Source: Amycolatopsis benzoatilytica AK 16/65
GTDB taxonomy: Bacteria; Actinomycetota; Actinomycetes; Mycobacteriales; Pseudonocardiaceae
DNA length: 64,000 nt
Direction of reading: 5' to 3'
Assembly (NCBI RefSeq): GCF_000383915.1
Contig: NZ_KB912942.1
Coordinates: 4,741,039 to 4,805,038 of the forward strand
Positions 6,987-16,046 of the stretch are shown one piece after another. Under the pieces are notes generated by a model that worked only from the letters and a program-made list of their open reading frames with translations, had not been told where the DNA came from and ran no database searches. Numbering within the stretch: position 1 is the stretch's first letter; each line of letters begins with the position of its first letter. The translations under genes were made by a program, and so were the position numbers.

Positions 6987-9900
6987 CGGGGAAACTCCTG
7001 ACGTTGACGGTGATTCGGCCTTGCTCGTCCAGTCCGTAAGAACGGTAGTGGCGGGTGTGCGGATCGTCGGCGCCCGGGTCCCGCGCAGGCATGACATCCT
7101 CGTGCGCCACCTGGTCGAGGTGTTCGTCCCGGTGGCGTTCCATCTGATACCAGCTGTCGTCGGCGTCGTAGGTCGCTTCGACGTCTTTGCTGCCTGCGTT
7201 GCTGTTGTCGATCCGCCCCTCCGTCGACATGTTGATCGACTCGCCGCCCTTGCCGGCCGAGGTGCTGCCGTGGTGGCCGCCGTCGTCGATGTTGCGATTG
7301 GCCAGGTCCTTGCCGCCCAGCGCACCCACCTCCGACTGCGCCGTGGTGTCGCGTCGGATCTGACTGGCGCCAGCGGCGTCCGGCGGGCCCGAAGTCGCCA
7401 CCGTGTTGCCGCGCGAATCCGTGCGGTGCACGTCGCCTTCGGTGATCCGGGTGCTGCCGTCGGGGTTGCGCACTTCCAGTCCGTGGTCCACCCGCACCGT
7501 CGCGCCCGGAGGCGGATAGTTCAGGTCGGCGTTGGTCGGCTGGAAAGTGTGGACATGGGTGACCGTGCCGTCCGGTCCGGTCTGCACGGTCGAGTACGGG
7601 TGCCCCTTCTGATCCACTACGTGGATCCGCGTATTGGGCGGCAGGTCACCGCGGCTGGTCAGCGGCGAACCCCGTTCGCCGCTGAACGGGTCGGTCACCG
7701 CCTTCACTTGCGCGTCGCTCCAGCCGTCCGGACTCCCGGAGGTGAAGCCGCCGCCCTTCTTCTCATGGGAGAAAACGACTTCCCGGTCAGGCGCGGGCCA
7801 CGAATCCTGGACGGCCTTGGCCTTGGCTGTGCCGTAGAAGCCGTCTTGAGTGACCTTCGCGCCTTCCGGAGCGTGGGCGATCTCCGGATTGGTCCGCGCG
7901 CGCTGCCCGGTCGTCGTGTCGACATGCGTGATCCTGCCGTCCGCGTCGGTGTGGAACGAACCGCGGAACTGGCCGTGATCGTCGGTCACCCGGTGCTCGC
8001 GCTCCCCTGCCAGGGTCGAGTTGCCCTCCGCGTCCACGTGGCTCTGCCGGTTGAATGCCTCGCTCTGCCGGAGATTTCCATTGTGCACTACCGCCGCACC
8101 CGAGTGCGGCGGCTGCCGCCAGGTGGCCGCATGCTCAGGCCGGCCGTCCGCCCCCACGTGGAATTCCTGGTAGTTCGGCCCACGATCGACCCGGTAATTG
8201 CCGTTCGCCACTCGGTGCTCGCAGTCCGGGTTGGGCAGGCCGTCCGAGCTCGCATGGGTATCGATCCACTTGACGTTGCCGTCGCTGTCGGTCTGAAAGC
8301 TGCCTCGCGGATTCCCGTCCCTGTCCGTGACGTGGTAGCGGGTGTCCGGTTCGAGATCCCGCCGCGCGCTGAACGGCTGGTCCGCTCGCGGCGCCCGCGG
8401 GTCGTGCGGACCGACTTCGGTGTGCCGGGCCGGTTCGGGCGGGGTTTCGACGTGGTCGATGCGTGTGATGTCCCGCTTCCCGTGCACGGTCTTGACGTCG
8501 TTGTGCGTAACCGTCCGGACGGTTCCATCCGGCCCCGTCGGGTAGATGTCGTGCCGGCGCCCGACCTGCACCCGGTAGTCGGCGCCCGGAGCCGGACGGG
8601 CGACCTCCGGGTTGGCCCCGTGCAGAGTGTTCGGCGCTTGCGCGTCCACATGGGACACTTTGCCGTTTTGATCGGTGTAAACCCGGGTGCGGACGTTGCC
8701 GTCGTGGTCCAGGATGTTGTAGCGCGTGTCGGGCCGCAGCTCGTGGGATTTGTCGAAGAAGTTCTCGTCCGCGCCGAGCCGCACATCCTCGCCCGGTGGG
8801 GTGAAGTTCTCCGGTTCCCGCCAGCCTTCCTCGATCTGATGTTGCGGGTTGAGGTCGTCGCCGTCGCCGCGGTGCACGGCGCTGTCGCCGTCGATGTCGT
8901 GCGGGTCGCCGTGGTGGGAGCCGGGAGCGAAGCCGTCGTCGCCCGCCCGATGGACGGTGCCGTCGGGGCGATGGGTATTCCACTCGCCGTCCGGCGGGAT
9001 GCGGGGGCGGAGCTTGCCGTCCGGGCCGATTTCGAAGTCGGAGGAGAAGACGCGGCCCTTGCGGTCGGTCCAGGCGGCCTTGGTCGGCGCGGTGACTTCG
9101 GTATCGAGTTCGCGCGCCAGAGCGTGCGCGAACTGGTTCGAGCCCGCGTCGCAGCCGATCAGGCGGATGGGCTGGCCGTGGTAGTCGTCGTTGCGGCGCA
9201 GGATGTCGGCGAATTGCTTCGGCGAGTACTGGCGGTCGCCGATGCGGGCGTGCCCGTCCGGGGTGACGTGCACGTCGACGGTGTAGCGGCCGTCCGGATC
9301 GGGCTCGACTCGGTGCGGGAGGTCGGCCAGTTCGGGGTCGCCGGCGTGGTACGAGCTGCCGGACGGGGTGCTTTCGGCGTGCCGGGCGTTGACCTCGTCC
9401 GGGGTCAGCGGCTCGGGACCGGGGGGCGGGGCGGGGTCGTTCGGGTCGTGGTTTGGGTCGTGGTTTGGGTCGTCGTGGCCGGGATTGTGATGCGGGTCAG
9501 GGTCCGGGTCGTGGTGGCCAGGATCGTTTTCGTGCGGAGGGTTTTCGTGCGGAGCGGGGTCGGCTGGGGCGTGGTGCGGGTTCTCGGCTGGATCGTGGCC
9601 GTGCGGCGGCTTCGGGTCCGGGTTGATCGCCTTGTCGATATCGACGGCTGGGTGGTGCGGTTCCAAGGGGTCGGCGGCCGGGCCGGGCTCGTGTTCGCCG
9701 GGTACCTGGTGGGCGCGGGCAGGTTCGCTCGGGCCGGACTCGGCGGGCGGCGGTTCGTGGCCCGGATCGTGGTGCGGGGCCGGTGGGTCGGCGGGCTCTC
9801 GGGGGGTGGGCGGCTCGGCTGGCGCGGGCGGCTGTTCGGTCGGTTTGGGCGCCGATTCCGGGGTGCGGGGTTCCGGCTGCGCGGGGCGGGGTTCTCGCGG

Positions 9901-12258
9901 CTTCGGCACGCGAGGTTCGGGATGTTGCTCCGGAACACGGGGTTCGGGGCGGTGATCCGGGGTGCGGGGGCCGGAAGGCGGCTCCGGGGTGCGAGGTTCC
10001 GGGTGCGCGTCGGGTTTCGGTGGTGCGACAGCGGCTGCGGACTGGCCGGGTGGTGCTGGTTCCGGGTGCGGTTCGGCGGGTTTCGGCGGAACCGGCTCGG
10101 AGTGCGGTTCCGCCGGCGCGGACGGCGCGGGTTCGGAGTGCGGCTCTGTCGGGCGCGATTCGGCCGGGTGTGGTTCGGACAGGTGCTCGGGCGGGTCGAT
10201 GTGGTCGACCTTCATGGTTTCGAAGTCCACGTGCGCGACCGCCAGTTCGCCGAACTTCGGCGGCAGTCCGGGGTCCCTGGGCGGTTCGGCAGCGGCGGGT
10301 TCGTCCGGCCCGGCCGAATCGGCTTTGCGGTGCCTGCTGCTCAGCGTGGGCGGCGGGTCGGACACCTTGGCGCTCATCGGGGGGTGGTCGAGGCCCGATC
10401 CGGTGAGCATGTTGATCAAGGAGTGCACCAGTCCGGTGCCTACGACCGTGCCGTAGATCATCTTCTGCGGCAAGGTTTTCAGGTCCGGCAGGAGCGGTCC
10501 GGCGATTTTCTCCTGTTCCAGCCAGTTCGGGGATTCCTTGTCCACCACGGCCGAGGTCCGCGGTTCCGAAGGAGTTTCGGCCGACGGAGCCGGTCGGTTT
10601 TCCCCGGTCTCCTGATGCGCGGCGGATTCCGCGGAGCCGGGCGTCTGGGCTGCCGGCTGTTCCTGGTGGTGCTCAACAGCGCGTTGGCCCGGCGCGTGGG
10701 CGGGTGTCTGGTGTTCGCCGGCCTGTTCCTGATGTGCTGGCGAGGCCGCGTGGCCGGGCGTCGTTTCGGCACCGGGGTGGTGCGGGTCGGCGGCCAGGGA
10801 CTCGCCCACGGACCCGTGCTCTGGCGGGGGTTCCGACGCGTGTTCGGAAGGTTTCTCGGATACCTGCTCGGACGGCGAGCGTTCCGACGGAGAATGCTCC
10901 GAAGGAGACGACTCGGCGGACGGGTGCTCGGCAGGCGGGTGCTCGACAGGCGGATCCTCAGCAGGTGGGTGCTCAGCAGGCGAATGCTCACCGGGAGAGC
11001 GCTCAGCAGGTGGCCGCTCGGCGGGCGGACTGTCTGCCGAGGGCTTGCGAGGGGTCCGCTCCGGGGGCGGAGGGTCGTCGGGCGGCTTTCGACCGCCCTC
11101 GGACGGCTGCTGTGACGGCTCTCGCGGCGGAGGCGGCTCCTCGGTGTGCGGCTTGCCCGGCCCGTGTCCCAGGCCGACCTTGCTGAGCACGTTCTCGACG
11201 CCGGGAATCTTCCGGACGACTTTGCCGGCCACCTCGGTGGCGGTCGGGATCTTGGTGATCGCGTTGCCGACGGTTTCCAGTGCCCGGCCCGCTGTCGCCA
11301 CCGCGCCGACCTTGCTGCCGATTTTGCTCGCCGCCAAAGCCGCGCCGCCGCCCCGGATCGCGGCGCCCGCGCCTTTGGTGCCCAGCACGGAGCTGACGAT
11401 GTTGAACGTCGCTTTGCCGCCGGCGCGCGCGGGGTCCTCGCTCCATTCGTCCCAGGCGACCAGGGACTTGCCGGCGTCCACGAGGGTGCGGCCCATCTCG
11501 CCGCGTTCGAAGAACGGCAGGCCGTGGGTCTGGTCCAGGTACGTCAGGAGCGGGTTGCCGTAGGTGGCGGCGGCGAGCGCGAACTTGCCCATCCCGCCCC
11601 ACGCCTGCCCGAGCGTCGACCACGACCAGCTGCCGTCCGCGCCGCGGCCGATCAGGGCCGCGAATCCTTCCAGCCCTTCCTTGGCGCCGTCGTAGATGCC
11701 GCCGAAGAACGAGCCGACGTTCCCCCAGAATCCGTGCGGTTTCTTGGGTTTCGGCGGTTCCGGAGGCTTGCCGAACTTGTCGGCCAGATCCGTCACGATC
11801 TTCGCGACCTGCTGCCCCACGCTGATCGCGAACACCGTCCGTGCGGCCCAGCTGGTGCAGTGCGCGAACAGGTCTTCGTTCTCCGCGACGTACAAGCGGA
11901 TCAGGAACTTGGCGCTGCTGACCTTGTTCGAGTAGTCCTGGCACAGCGTCGCGAGGCCGGTCATCGCGGTGACGAGGTCGGCGATGCCCGCTTCCCCGTT
12001 GCCGCCGTGGTTGAGCGAGTGAATCGCGTAGTACTGCTCGAAACCCGCGGCATCCGTCCACACCGCACGCAGATCCGCCGCGGCCTGGTCGGAATTCTGG
12101 ACGCCCTCGCCCACGGCTGTCGCCGCATTGGTCCACGCCTGGGCGAGGTTGTGCGCGTCGGTTTCGCTGTCAGGCGGCCACAACGTGTCCTGCGGCTGGC
12201 CGCTGTTCGCGACTACCCACCGCCAGAGCGAGCCGTCCGGTTCGAGGAGATCTGCCAT
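6943..12258 (-). CDS. ESX-associated polymorphic toxin with C-terminal DNA/RNA nuclease domain
   Basis: This 1771-residue modular protein begins with an ESX-type helical domain (about residues 1-140, WTDAAG turn) and a Gly/Ala-rich segment. A Pro/Glu/His/Ser linker follows (about 360-960, many PPAE and PSEH units). A domain near 990-1090 contains VDVHVTPDGH and IRLIGCDAG, recalling the His and Cys blocks of C80-type self-cleaving proteases. Then come four beta-rich repeats (about 1150-1600; TRYxxxDxxGxxxxxxxTDxDGxVxxVD). The C-terminus contains NRNIDDGGHHGST with His1662, ESINM and YQMERHRDEHLDQV, as in non-specific endonucleases of the DGGH/DRGH type. A cytosolic nuclease exported by the adjacent ESX system and aimed at rivals is the likely role (inference). 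Two immunity candidates follow. Confidence 0.85.
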   Translation of the reverse strand: MADLLEPDGSLWRWVVANSGQPQDTLWPPDSETDAHNLAQAWTNAATAVGEGVQNSDQAAADLRAVWTDAAGFEQYYAIHSLNHGGNGEAGIADLVTAMTGLATLCQDYSNKVSSAKFLIRLYVAENEDLFAHCTSWAARTVFAISVGQQVAKIVTDLADKFGKPPEPPKPKKPHGFWGNVGSFFGGIYDGAKEGLEGFAALIGRGADGSWSWSTLGQAWGGMGKFALAAATYGNPLLTYLDQTHGLPFFERGEMGRTLVDAGKSLVAWDEWSEDPARAGGKATFNIVSSVLGTKGAGAAIRGGGAALAASKIGSKVGAVATAGRALETVGNAITKIPTATEVAGKVVRKIPGVENVLSKVGLGHGPGKPHTEEPPPPREPSQQPSEGGRKPPDDPPPPERTPRKPSADSPPAERPPAERSPGEHSPAEHPPAEDPPVEHPPAEHPSAESSPSEHSPSERSPSEQVSEKPSEHASEPPPEHGSVGESLAADPHHPGAETTPGHAASPAHQEQAGEHQTPAHAPGQRAVEHHQEQPAAQTPGSAESAAHQETGENRPAPSAETPSEPRTSAVVDKESPNWLEQEKIAGPLLPDLKTLPQKMIYGTVVGTGLVHSLINMLTGSGLDHPPMSAKVSDPPPTLSSRHRKADSAGPDEPAAAEPPRDPGLPPKFGELAVAHVDFETMKVDHIDPPEHLSEPHPAESRPTEPHSEPAPSAPAEPHSEPVPPKPAEPHPEPAPPGQSAAAVAPPKPDAHPEPRTPEPPSGPRTPDHRPEPRVPEQHPEPRVPKPREPRPAQPEPRTPESAPKPTEQPPAPAEPPTPREPADPPAPHHDPGHEPPPAESGPSEPARAHQVPGEHEPGPAADPLEPHHPAVDIDKAINPDPKPPHGHDPAENPHHAPADPAPHENPPHENDPGHHDPDPDPHHNPGHDDPNHDPNHDPNDPAPPPGPEPLTPDEVNARHAESTPSGSSYHAGDPELADLPHRVEPDPDGRYTVDVHVTPDGHARIGDRQYSPKQFADILRRNDDYHGQPIRLIGCDAGSNQFAHALARELDTEVTAPTKAAWTDRKGRVFSSDFEIGPDGKLRPRIPPDGEWNTHRPDGTVHRAGDDGFAPGSHHGDPHDIDGDSAVHRGDGDDLNPQHQIEEGWREPENFTPPGEDVRLGADENFFDKSHELRPDTRYNILDHDGNVRTRVYTDQNGKVSHVDAQAPNTLHGANPEVARPAPGADYRVQVGRRHDIYPTGPDGTVRTVTHNDVKTVHGKRDITRIDHVETPPEPARHTEVGPHDPRAPRADQPFSARRDLEPDTRYHVTDRDGNPRGSFQTDSDGNVKWIDTHASSDGLPNPDCEHRVANGNYRVDRGPNYQEFHVGADGRPEHAATWRQPPHSGAAVVHNGNLRQSEAFNRQSHVDAEGNSTLAGEREHRVTDDHGQFRGSFHTDADGRITHVDTTTGQRARTNPEIAHAPEGAKVTQDGFYGTAKAKAVQDSWPAPDREVVFSHEKKGGGFTSGSPDGWSDAQVKAVTDPFSGERGSPLTSRGDLPPNTRIHVVDQKGHPYSTVQTGPDGTVTHVHTFQPTNADLNYPPPGATVRVDHGLEVRNPDGSTRITEGDVHRTDSRGNTVATSGPPDAAGASQIRRDTTAQSEVGALGGKDLANRNIDDGGHHGSTSAGKGGESINMSTEGRIDNSNAGSKDVEATYDADDSWYQMERHRDEHLDQVAHEDVMPARDPGADDPHTRHYRSYGLDEQGRITVNVRSFPGDHNTPLWPRDFRR

Positions 12259-12270
12259 CGCCGGGGCGGC

Positions 12271-12597
12271 TCATCGAGGGAATTCGGCGGCAGCCGCCGC
12301 GTCCGCGGCGACGTAGCCCTGCACGTACTGGTCGCCGTTGTCGGCCAGCGTCTGGTAGGCGCCGGCCAGCGAACCCATCACCTCGGTGATCGACTGCTTC
12401 GGCTGGTCGTAGACCGCGGTGAACGCCTTGCCGAGCGGGCCGCCGCCCAGCCGTCCGGGTGCGTCGATCGCGGCTTTGGGCGCCTGCCAGGCCGCGTCCA
12501 TCGTCACGCCGGCGGCGCGAAGACGGCCGAAGCAGGCGGTCGTCTCGTCCGGCTCCATGTCGATCTTGCCGTCGCCGTCATGGTCGATCCCGCTCAT
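12271..12597 (-). CDS. Small ESX/WXG100-like substrate or toxin partner
   Basis: This 108-residue helical protein begins MSGIDHDGDGKIDMEPDETT and ends with a GYVAADAAAAAEF stretch containing YVAAD, a match to the YxxxD/E export signal of ESX substrates. Its start overlaps the stop of the YbaB-like gene (ATGA), and the toxin starts 13 bases beyond its stop. It may be the co-secreted helical-hairpin partner of the toxin N-terminus. The DHDGDGKID segment looks like an EF-hand loop, which is unusual for the family and may be coincidental. Confidence 0.72.
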   Translation of the reverse strand: MSGIDHDGDGKIDMEPDETTACFGRLRAAGVTMDAAWQAPKAAIDAPGRLGGGPLGKAFTAVYDQPKQSITEVMGSLAGAYQTLADNGDQYVQGYVAADAAAAAEFPR

Positions 12598-12971
12598 CGC
12601 ACGGCTCCTCGCGCCCGGCGGTCGAGTTCGTGCAGCAGCGGGTCGAAGCGCAGGTCGGTGTTTTCCGGGGTGGCGTCCGAGGGCAGCAGGCTCGCGACGA
12701 TCTCGATGCACTCCTGCTCGGCGCGTTCGACGGCGCGATGGATGGTGCCGGCGATGTCCTTGGCCAGCGCGGCGGAATCGGTCTTGCGGTAGATGCGCGG
12801 GTCCAGCCGGAGGTCGAGCAGTTCGCCGGCGCCGCCGACGGTCGCGCTGATCAGCCCGTCGTCGGACTCGGCGTCGGCGCGGATCTCGGCCATCCGCCGC
12901 TGGGTGGACCTGATGTCGCCGGCCAGCCGCTGGTGCTCGGCCCGCAGGTCGAACCGGAACGGGGATTCCAC
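12594..12971 (-). CDS. YbaB/EbfC-like protein of an ESX operon
   Basis: This 125-residue protein has a YbaB/EbfC pattern: a long N-terminal helix (RFDLRAEHQRLAGDIRSTQR), a beta stretch (ISATVGGAGELLDLRLDP), then a second helix (IHRAVERAEQECIEIVASL). YbaB-fold proteins are small nucleoid-associated dimers and recur next to actinomycete ESX toxin genes, where their role is unknown. A GTG start at 12971 is favoured by GGAGG five bases upstream; GTG at 12977 is an alternative. It is the first gene of the toxin operon. Confidence 0.72.
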   Translation of the reverse strand: MESPFRFDLRAEHQRLAGDIRSTQRRMAEIRADAESDDGLISATVGGAGELLDLRLDPRIYRKTDSAALAKDIAGTIHRAVERAEQECIEIVASLLPSDATPENTDLRFDPLLHELDRRARGAVR

Positions 12972-13118
12972 TGCCACCTCCGACGAATCGTGTGTCCCGG
13001 CAGTCTTCCGCCGCGCGACCGGCTGAGGAGCGAGCTGGCGGGTTCCGGCCACGAGCCCGTCGGCTGGCGCCGCGGGACCGGACGATGGACCGGTCCGCAC
13101 CGAAAGGAAGCCCCTCCG

Positions 13119-13463
13119 ATGACCTTTGACGTGGTCGCCCTGTGCCCCGCCGAACCCGGTCCCAAAGCCCTCGTCGCGGCGATCCTGACCGCCGGTGCCG
13201 GGTATTTCGCCGAGTCCGACGAGGAACGGCGGCTGATCCGCGTCCGGCACGCCGACGGCCGCGCGTTGCTGACGATCGAGGGGTCCCGGCTGGTACAGGT
13301 GCCGGGCGAGGCGGAGCGGCTGCTGGACATCGCCGCGGCTGTCCCTCAGTGGTGGGTCGAAGGCCGCGCACCGGACGACGATGCCGAGGCCGAGTCCGTC
13401 GCTCGGACGTTCGCCGAGGCACTGGCCATCGCGACCGGAGGCCGGACGTGGACGAGCCGGTGA
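13119..13463 (+). CDS. Unknown ESX-associated protein
   Basis: This 114-residue cytosolic protein (MTFDVVALCPAEPGPKALVA, later PQWWVEGRAPDDDAEAES) has an alternating beta/alpha pattern and no membrane segment. AAAGGAAG lies nine bases before the ATG. It is the first gene of a rightward unit with the next gene (overlapping) and mycP, and is divergent from the toxin operon. I do not recognise a family; similar small proteins are found beside actinomycete ESX loci. Confidence 0.65.
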   Translation: MTFDVVALCPAEPGPKALVAAILTAGAGYFAESDEERRLIRVRHADGRALLTIEGSRLVQVPGEAERLLDIAAAVPQWWVEGRAPDDDAEAESVARTFAEALAIATGGRTWTSR

Positions 13464-14392
13464 CGCCCGCCGCCGACCGGGTCACCGCGGAAGCCGTCGT
13501 GGTCGAGCAGCACCGCGCCGTGGTGCCCGCGACGACCTGGCTGGTCGACGCGGCGCGGGCAGCCGTGCGCGACGGAAAAGTGCTGCAGGTGCGCACTCCC
13601 GCGCGCAGCCGGCTCACCGTCCCGCTGGAGCTGCTGCTGCGGGACGCGCTCGCGGACTGGGTGGTGCGCGACGACACCGGTGCCCACCACGACGGTTTCC
13701 GCGGCTTTCCGTTGGCGTGGAACGGGATCCGGTTCGTCCGCGACACCGAAGCCCCGCCGCGGACTTCGCCGGCGCCAGTTCCCGGTTCGGGCGATCTGGA
13801 GGTACGGATCATCACCGTCGGGGAGGCGCCGCGGCTCGGCGCGAGCACCGAAGCCGCGATGCAGGCGCTTGGCGGCGGTCCGCCGGGCGGCTGGGGCGTG
13901 GCCGAGCCGGTCACGCAACCGTGGTCTGCGGGCGACCTCGCGGCGCATTGCCGGCAGCGGGCAGCGCGGCCGGTGAATGTGCTGGTCACCGGGCCCGGCA
14001 CGGTCGGGCGGGTGCGCGTGTCGCAGGTGGACGGCGAGCTCGTCGAAGAGGTCGAGCTGAGCGGCCCCCGGGCCGGGACCGTGGCCAGGGACGACATCGA
14101 AGCACTGGTCGAGCGGGTCGCCGCCGAAGCGCAAATGATGACCGTCGGAGCGCATCCCGGCCGGCGGCGCGGTCTGCGCGCGCCAGGGGCGCCGCCGGTC
14201 CTTCCCTACGGAGTCCTTTTCGGACCCGAGTTCGTCGCGGCCTGCGGCGTCGCCCACGCTCACCGGGCTCCGGCCGCGCGAGTGCGGCTGGTCGGCACTG
14301 GCCGGCGGACCGCGGCCTGGTGCCGGTTCGACGGCGGCCGGACCCCGGCATACGAGCAGTTCGCCGATCTGCTGCAGCACTTCGGCCAGTAG
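13448..14392 (+). CDS. Uncharacterised ESX-associated protein (possibly DUF6177)
   Basis: This 314-residue protein begins with a GTG that overlaps the previous gene by 16 bases. It has two alpha/beta halves (TPARSRLTVPLELLLRDALAD, then WGVAEPVTQPWSAGDLAAHC and RPVNVLVTGPG). There is no signal peptide or TM segment. The repeated position of such genes next to mycP in actinomycete ESX clusters, and my recollection of family DUF6177, suggest a cytosolic accessory role; the family name is not verified. Confidence 0.65.
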   Translation: MDEPVTPAADRVTAEAVVVEQHRAVVPATTWLVDAARAAVRDGKVLQVRTPARSRLTVPLELLLRDALADWVVRDDTGAHHDGFRGFPLAWNGIRFVRDTEAPPRTSPAPVPGSGDLEVRIITVGEAPRLGASTEAAMQALGGGPPGGWGVAEPVTQPWSAGDLAAHCRQRAARPVNVLVTGPGTVGRVRVSQVDGELVEEVELSGPRAGTVARDDIEALVERVAAEAQMMTVGAHPGRRRGLRAPGAPPVLPYGVLFGPEFVAACGVAHAHRAPAARVRLVGTGRRTAAWCRFDGGRTPAYEQFADLLQHFGQ

Positions 14393-14445
14393 GGACTTGG
14401 CTGGTTGTCGCCATCCGGCCGCACCGTGGCCGGCCCGGACGGACG

Positions 14446-15744
14446 ATGGCGGATGTGAACCGACACCACCGAATCCGGGCCGCTGCCGTCGTGGTGGCCG
14501 CGGTCGCGCTGAACGTCTTCGGCGGAGCGCCGGCGGCGCGCGCGGCCCCGCCGGCCGGAGCCTGTCACGACCCGGAACCGGCGCGCCCAGCCATCCCCGC
14601 CCAGCCTTGGGCCCAGCAGACCCTCGACCCGGAACGAGCCTGGCCGCACAGCCGCGGCGCGGGCGTGCTGGTCGCGGTCGTCGACTCCGGGGTCGACGCC
14701 GATCACCCGCAGCTGAGCCGTCCCGGGAAAGTCTTGCCGGGCCGGGACTTCTACCTGGCCGGCGCGCTGCCCGGATCGTTCGACTGCGTGTCGCACGGCA
14801 CCGGCGTGGCCGGCATCATCGGCGCGGATCCGGTGCCCGGCATCGGATTCCACGGCGTGGCACCGGACGCGACCATCCTGCCGGTGCGGATCAGCGACCG
14901 GGACATCGGCGACCAGGGCGAGTCGCTGCGCATCGACCCGCAGGTCGTCGCGAACGGCATCCGGTACGCCGCGGACCAAGGCGCGAAAGTGATCAACCTG
15001 TCCATGGCCGGCCACGACGACTTCCCGGTGATCCGGGACGCGGTCGCGTACGCGGTCGCACGGGACGCGCTCGTCGTGGCTGCGGCGGGCAACGCGCAGA
15101 AGGACGCCAGCGGCGAGCTGCCGTCCTACCCGGCCGCATATGACGGTGTGCTCGGCGTCGGCGCCGTCGATATCGACGGGGCCCGGATGTCCGGCTCGCA
15201 GATCGGACCGTACGTCGACCTCGTCGCCCCCGGTGCGAAGGTGCTGACGACGACCCGGGCGGGCGGGCACGCCTATGTGGACGGCACGAGTTTCGCCGCG
15301 CCGTTCGTCTCCGGGACCGCGGCGCTGGTGCGTTCCGCGTGGCCGCAGCTCAGCGCGGCCCAAGTGGCGCAGCGGCTGACAGCGACCGCGGATCCCGCGC
15401 GCGGCGGCCGCGACAGCCACTCGTTCGGAGCCGGCCTGGTCGACCCGTACCGCGCGGTGACCGATGGACTGGATCCGGCGAAACCCGCTCTGCTGCCCGC
15501 TTTTGTGCCCCAGCCACCCGATCAGGCCAAGCTGGCGCGGGAAACCGCGGCGCACGAAACGGCCGCCACCGCGAAAGTGCTGACGCTCGCGGCGGCCGGC
15601 GTTCTTGTCCTCGCCGGGCTGACCGCTCTCGCGGTGACGCGAGGGCGACGGCGTCGATGGCAGCCCGGCTGGGCCGCGCCGGTGCCCGACGAGCACCCGT
15701 CGGCCGAACCGCCGGAGCAGGTCTTCCTCGTCTCCGAACCCTGA
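14446..15744 (+). CDS. mycP: Mycosin, membrane-anchored subtilisin-like protease of the ESX system
   Basis: This 432-residue protein has a signal peptide (residues 1-34, ending ARA), then a peptidase S8 domain with catalytic Asp80 (VVDSGVDADHP), His117 (SHGTGVAG) and Ser282 (GTSFAAP), and oxyanion Asn in AAAGNA. A C-terminal TM helix (about 384-404) is followed by a basic stop-transfer (RGRRRRW). Cys40 and Cys114 could form the N-terminal disulfide known from mycosins. MycP caps the ESX membrane complex on the outer face and cleaves some substrates. GTG at 14455 is an alternative start. Confidence 0.95.
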   Translation: MADVNRHHRIRAAAVVVAAVALNVFGGAPAARAAPPAGACHDPEPARPAIPAQPWAQQTLDPERAWPHSRGAGVLVAVVDSGVDADHPQLSRPGKVLPGRDFYLAGALPGSFDCVSHGTGVAGIIGADPVPGIGFHGVAPDATILPVRISDRDIGDQGESLRIDPQVVANGIRYAADQGAKVINLSMAGHDDFPVIRDAVAYAVARDALVVAAAGNAQKDASGELPSYPAAYDGVLGVGAVDIDGARMSGSQIGPYVDLVAPGAKVLTTTRAGGHAYVDGTSFAAPFVSGTAALVRSAWPQLSAAQVAQRLTATADPARGGRDSHSFGAGLVDPYRAVTDGLDPAKPALLPAFVPQPPDQAKLARETAAHETAATAKVLTLAAAGVLVLAGLTALAVTRGRRRRWQPGWAAPVPDEHPSAEPPEQVFLVSEP

Positions 15745-15750
15745 CGGTTT

Positions 15751-15944
15751 AGTACTGAGGTTTTCTCAGTAGCGGGTGCGTCGTCAGTGCCCGGGGGGGT
15801 TCTTCCCCCTGGCGGGTTGGGCTTGGTGCGCGGTTCGTCTGTCCGTGAAGGGCCCCTTGGGGGAATCTAAGTCCGGTAAGGGGCCCTTCACGGACAGGCA
15901 GCTGCGGGAGCGGGGCTGCGCGCTACTGAGAAAATCTCAGTACT
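15751..15944. repeat. Nested inverted-repeat element (MITE-like)
   Basis: The 24-base ends 15751-15774 and 15921-15944 are inverted copies with one mismatch. Each is itself palindromic (TACTGAG, T-rich centre, CTCAGTA). They enclose the large palindrome at 15839-15897. There is no open reading frame and no obvious target-site duplication. Confidence 0.65.
15839..15897. repeat. Dispersed palindrome, copy 1
   Basis: The 20-base arm CTGTCCGTGAAGGGCCCCTT (15839-15858) is perfectly complementary to 15878-15897. The 19-base loop contains GGGAATCTAAGTCC. It lies between convergent genes. Four related copies occur in the window (24445, 28950, 48350, 61886). Confidence 0.9.
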
Positions 15945-16046
15945 GTGCCGATCGTTACCAATCCGACCACAGTCACGGCCTAATGGCTTCGTAGCAACGG
16001 TTACGTGCCAGGTGGCGTCGGCCTGCCTTTGGCCGGATTAGCAAAT

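Noticed and set aside
6742..11115. A 1457-codon rightward open frame opposite the toxin gene
   Set aside because: It is antisense to the Pro/His/Glu-rich toxin coding sequence. The translation is Arg/Gly/Val-biased noise with no domain, and lack of stops is expected at this GC content.
15776..15994. A 72-codon frame between mycP and the WXG100-like genes
   Set aside because: It runs through the large palindrome and has no ribosome-binding site or family features.
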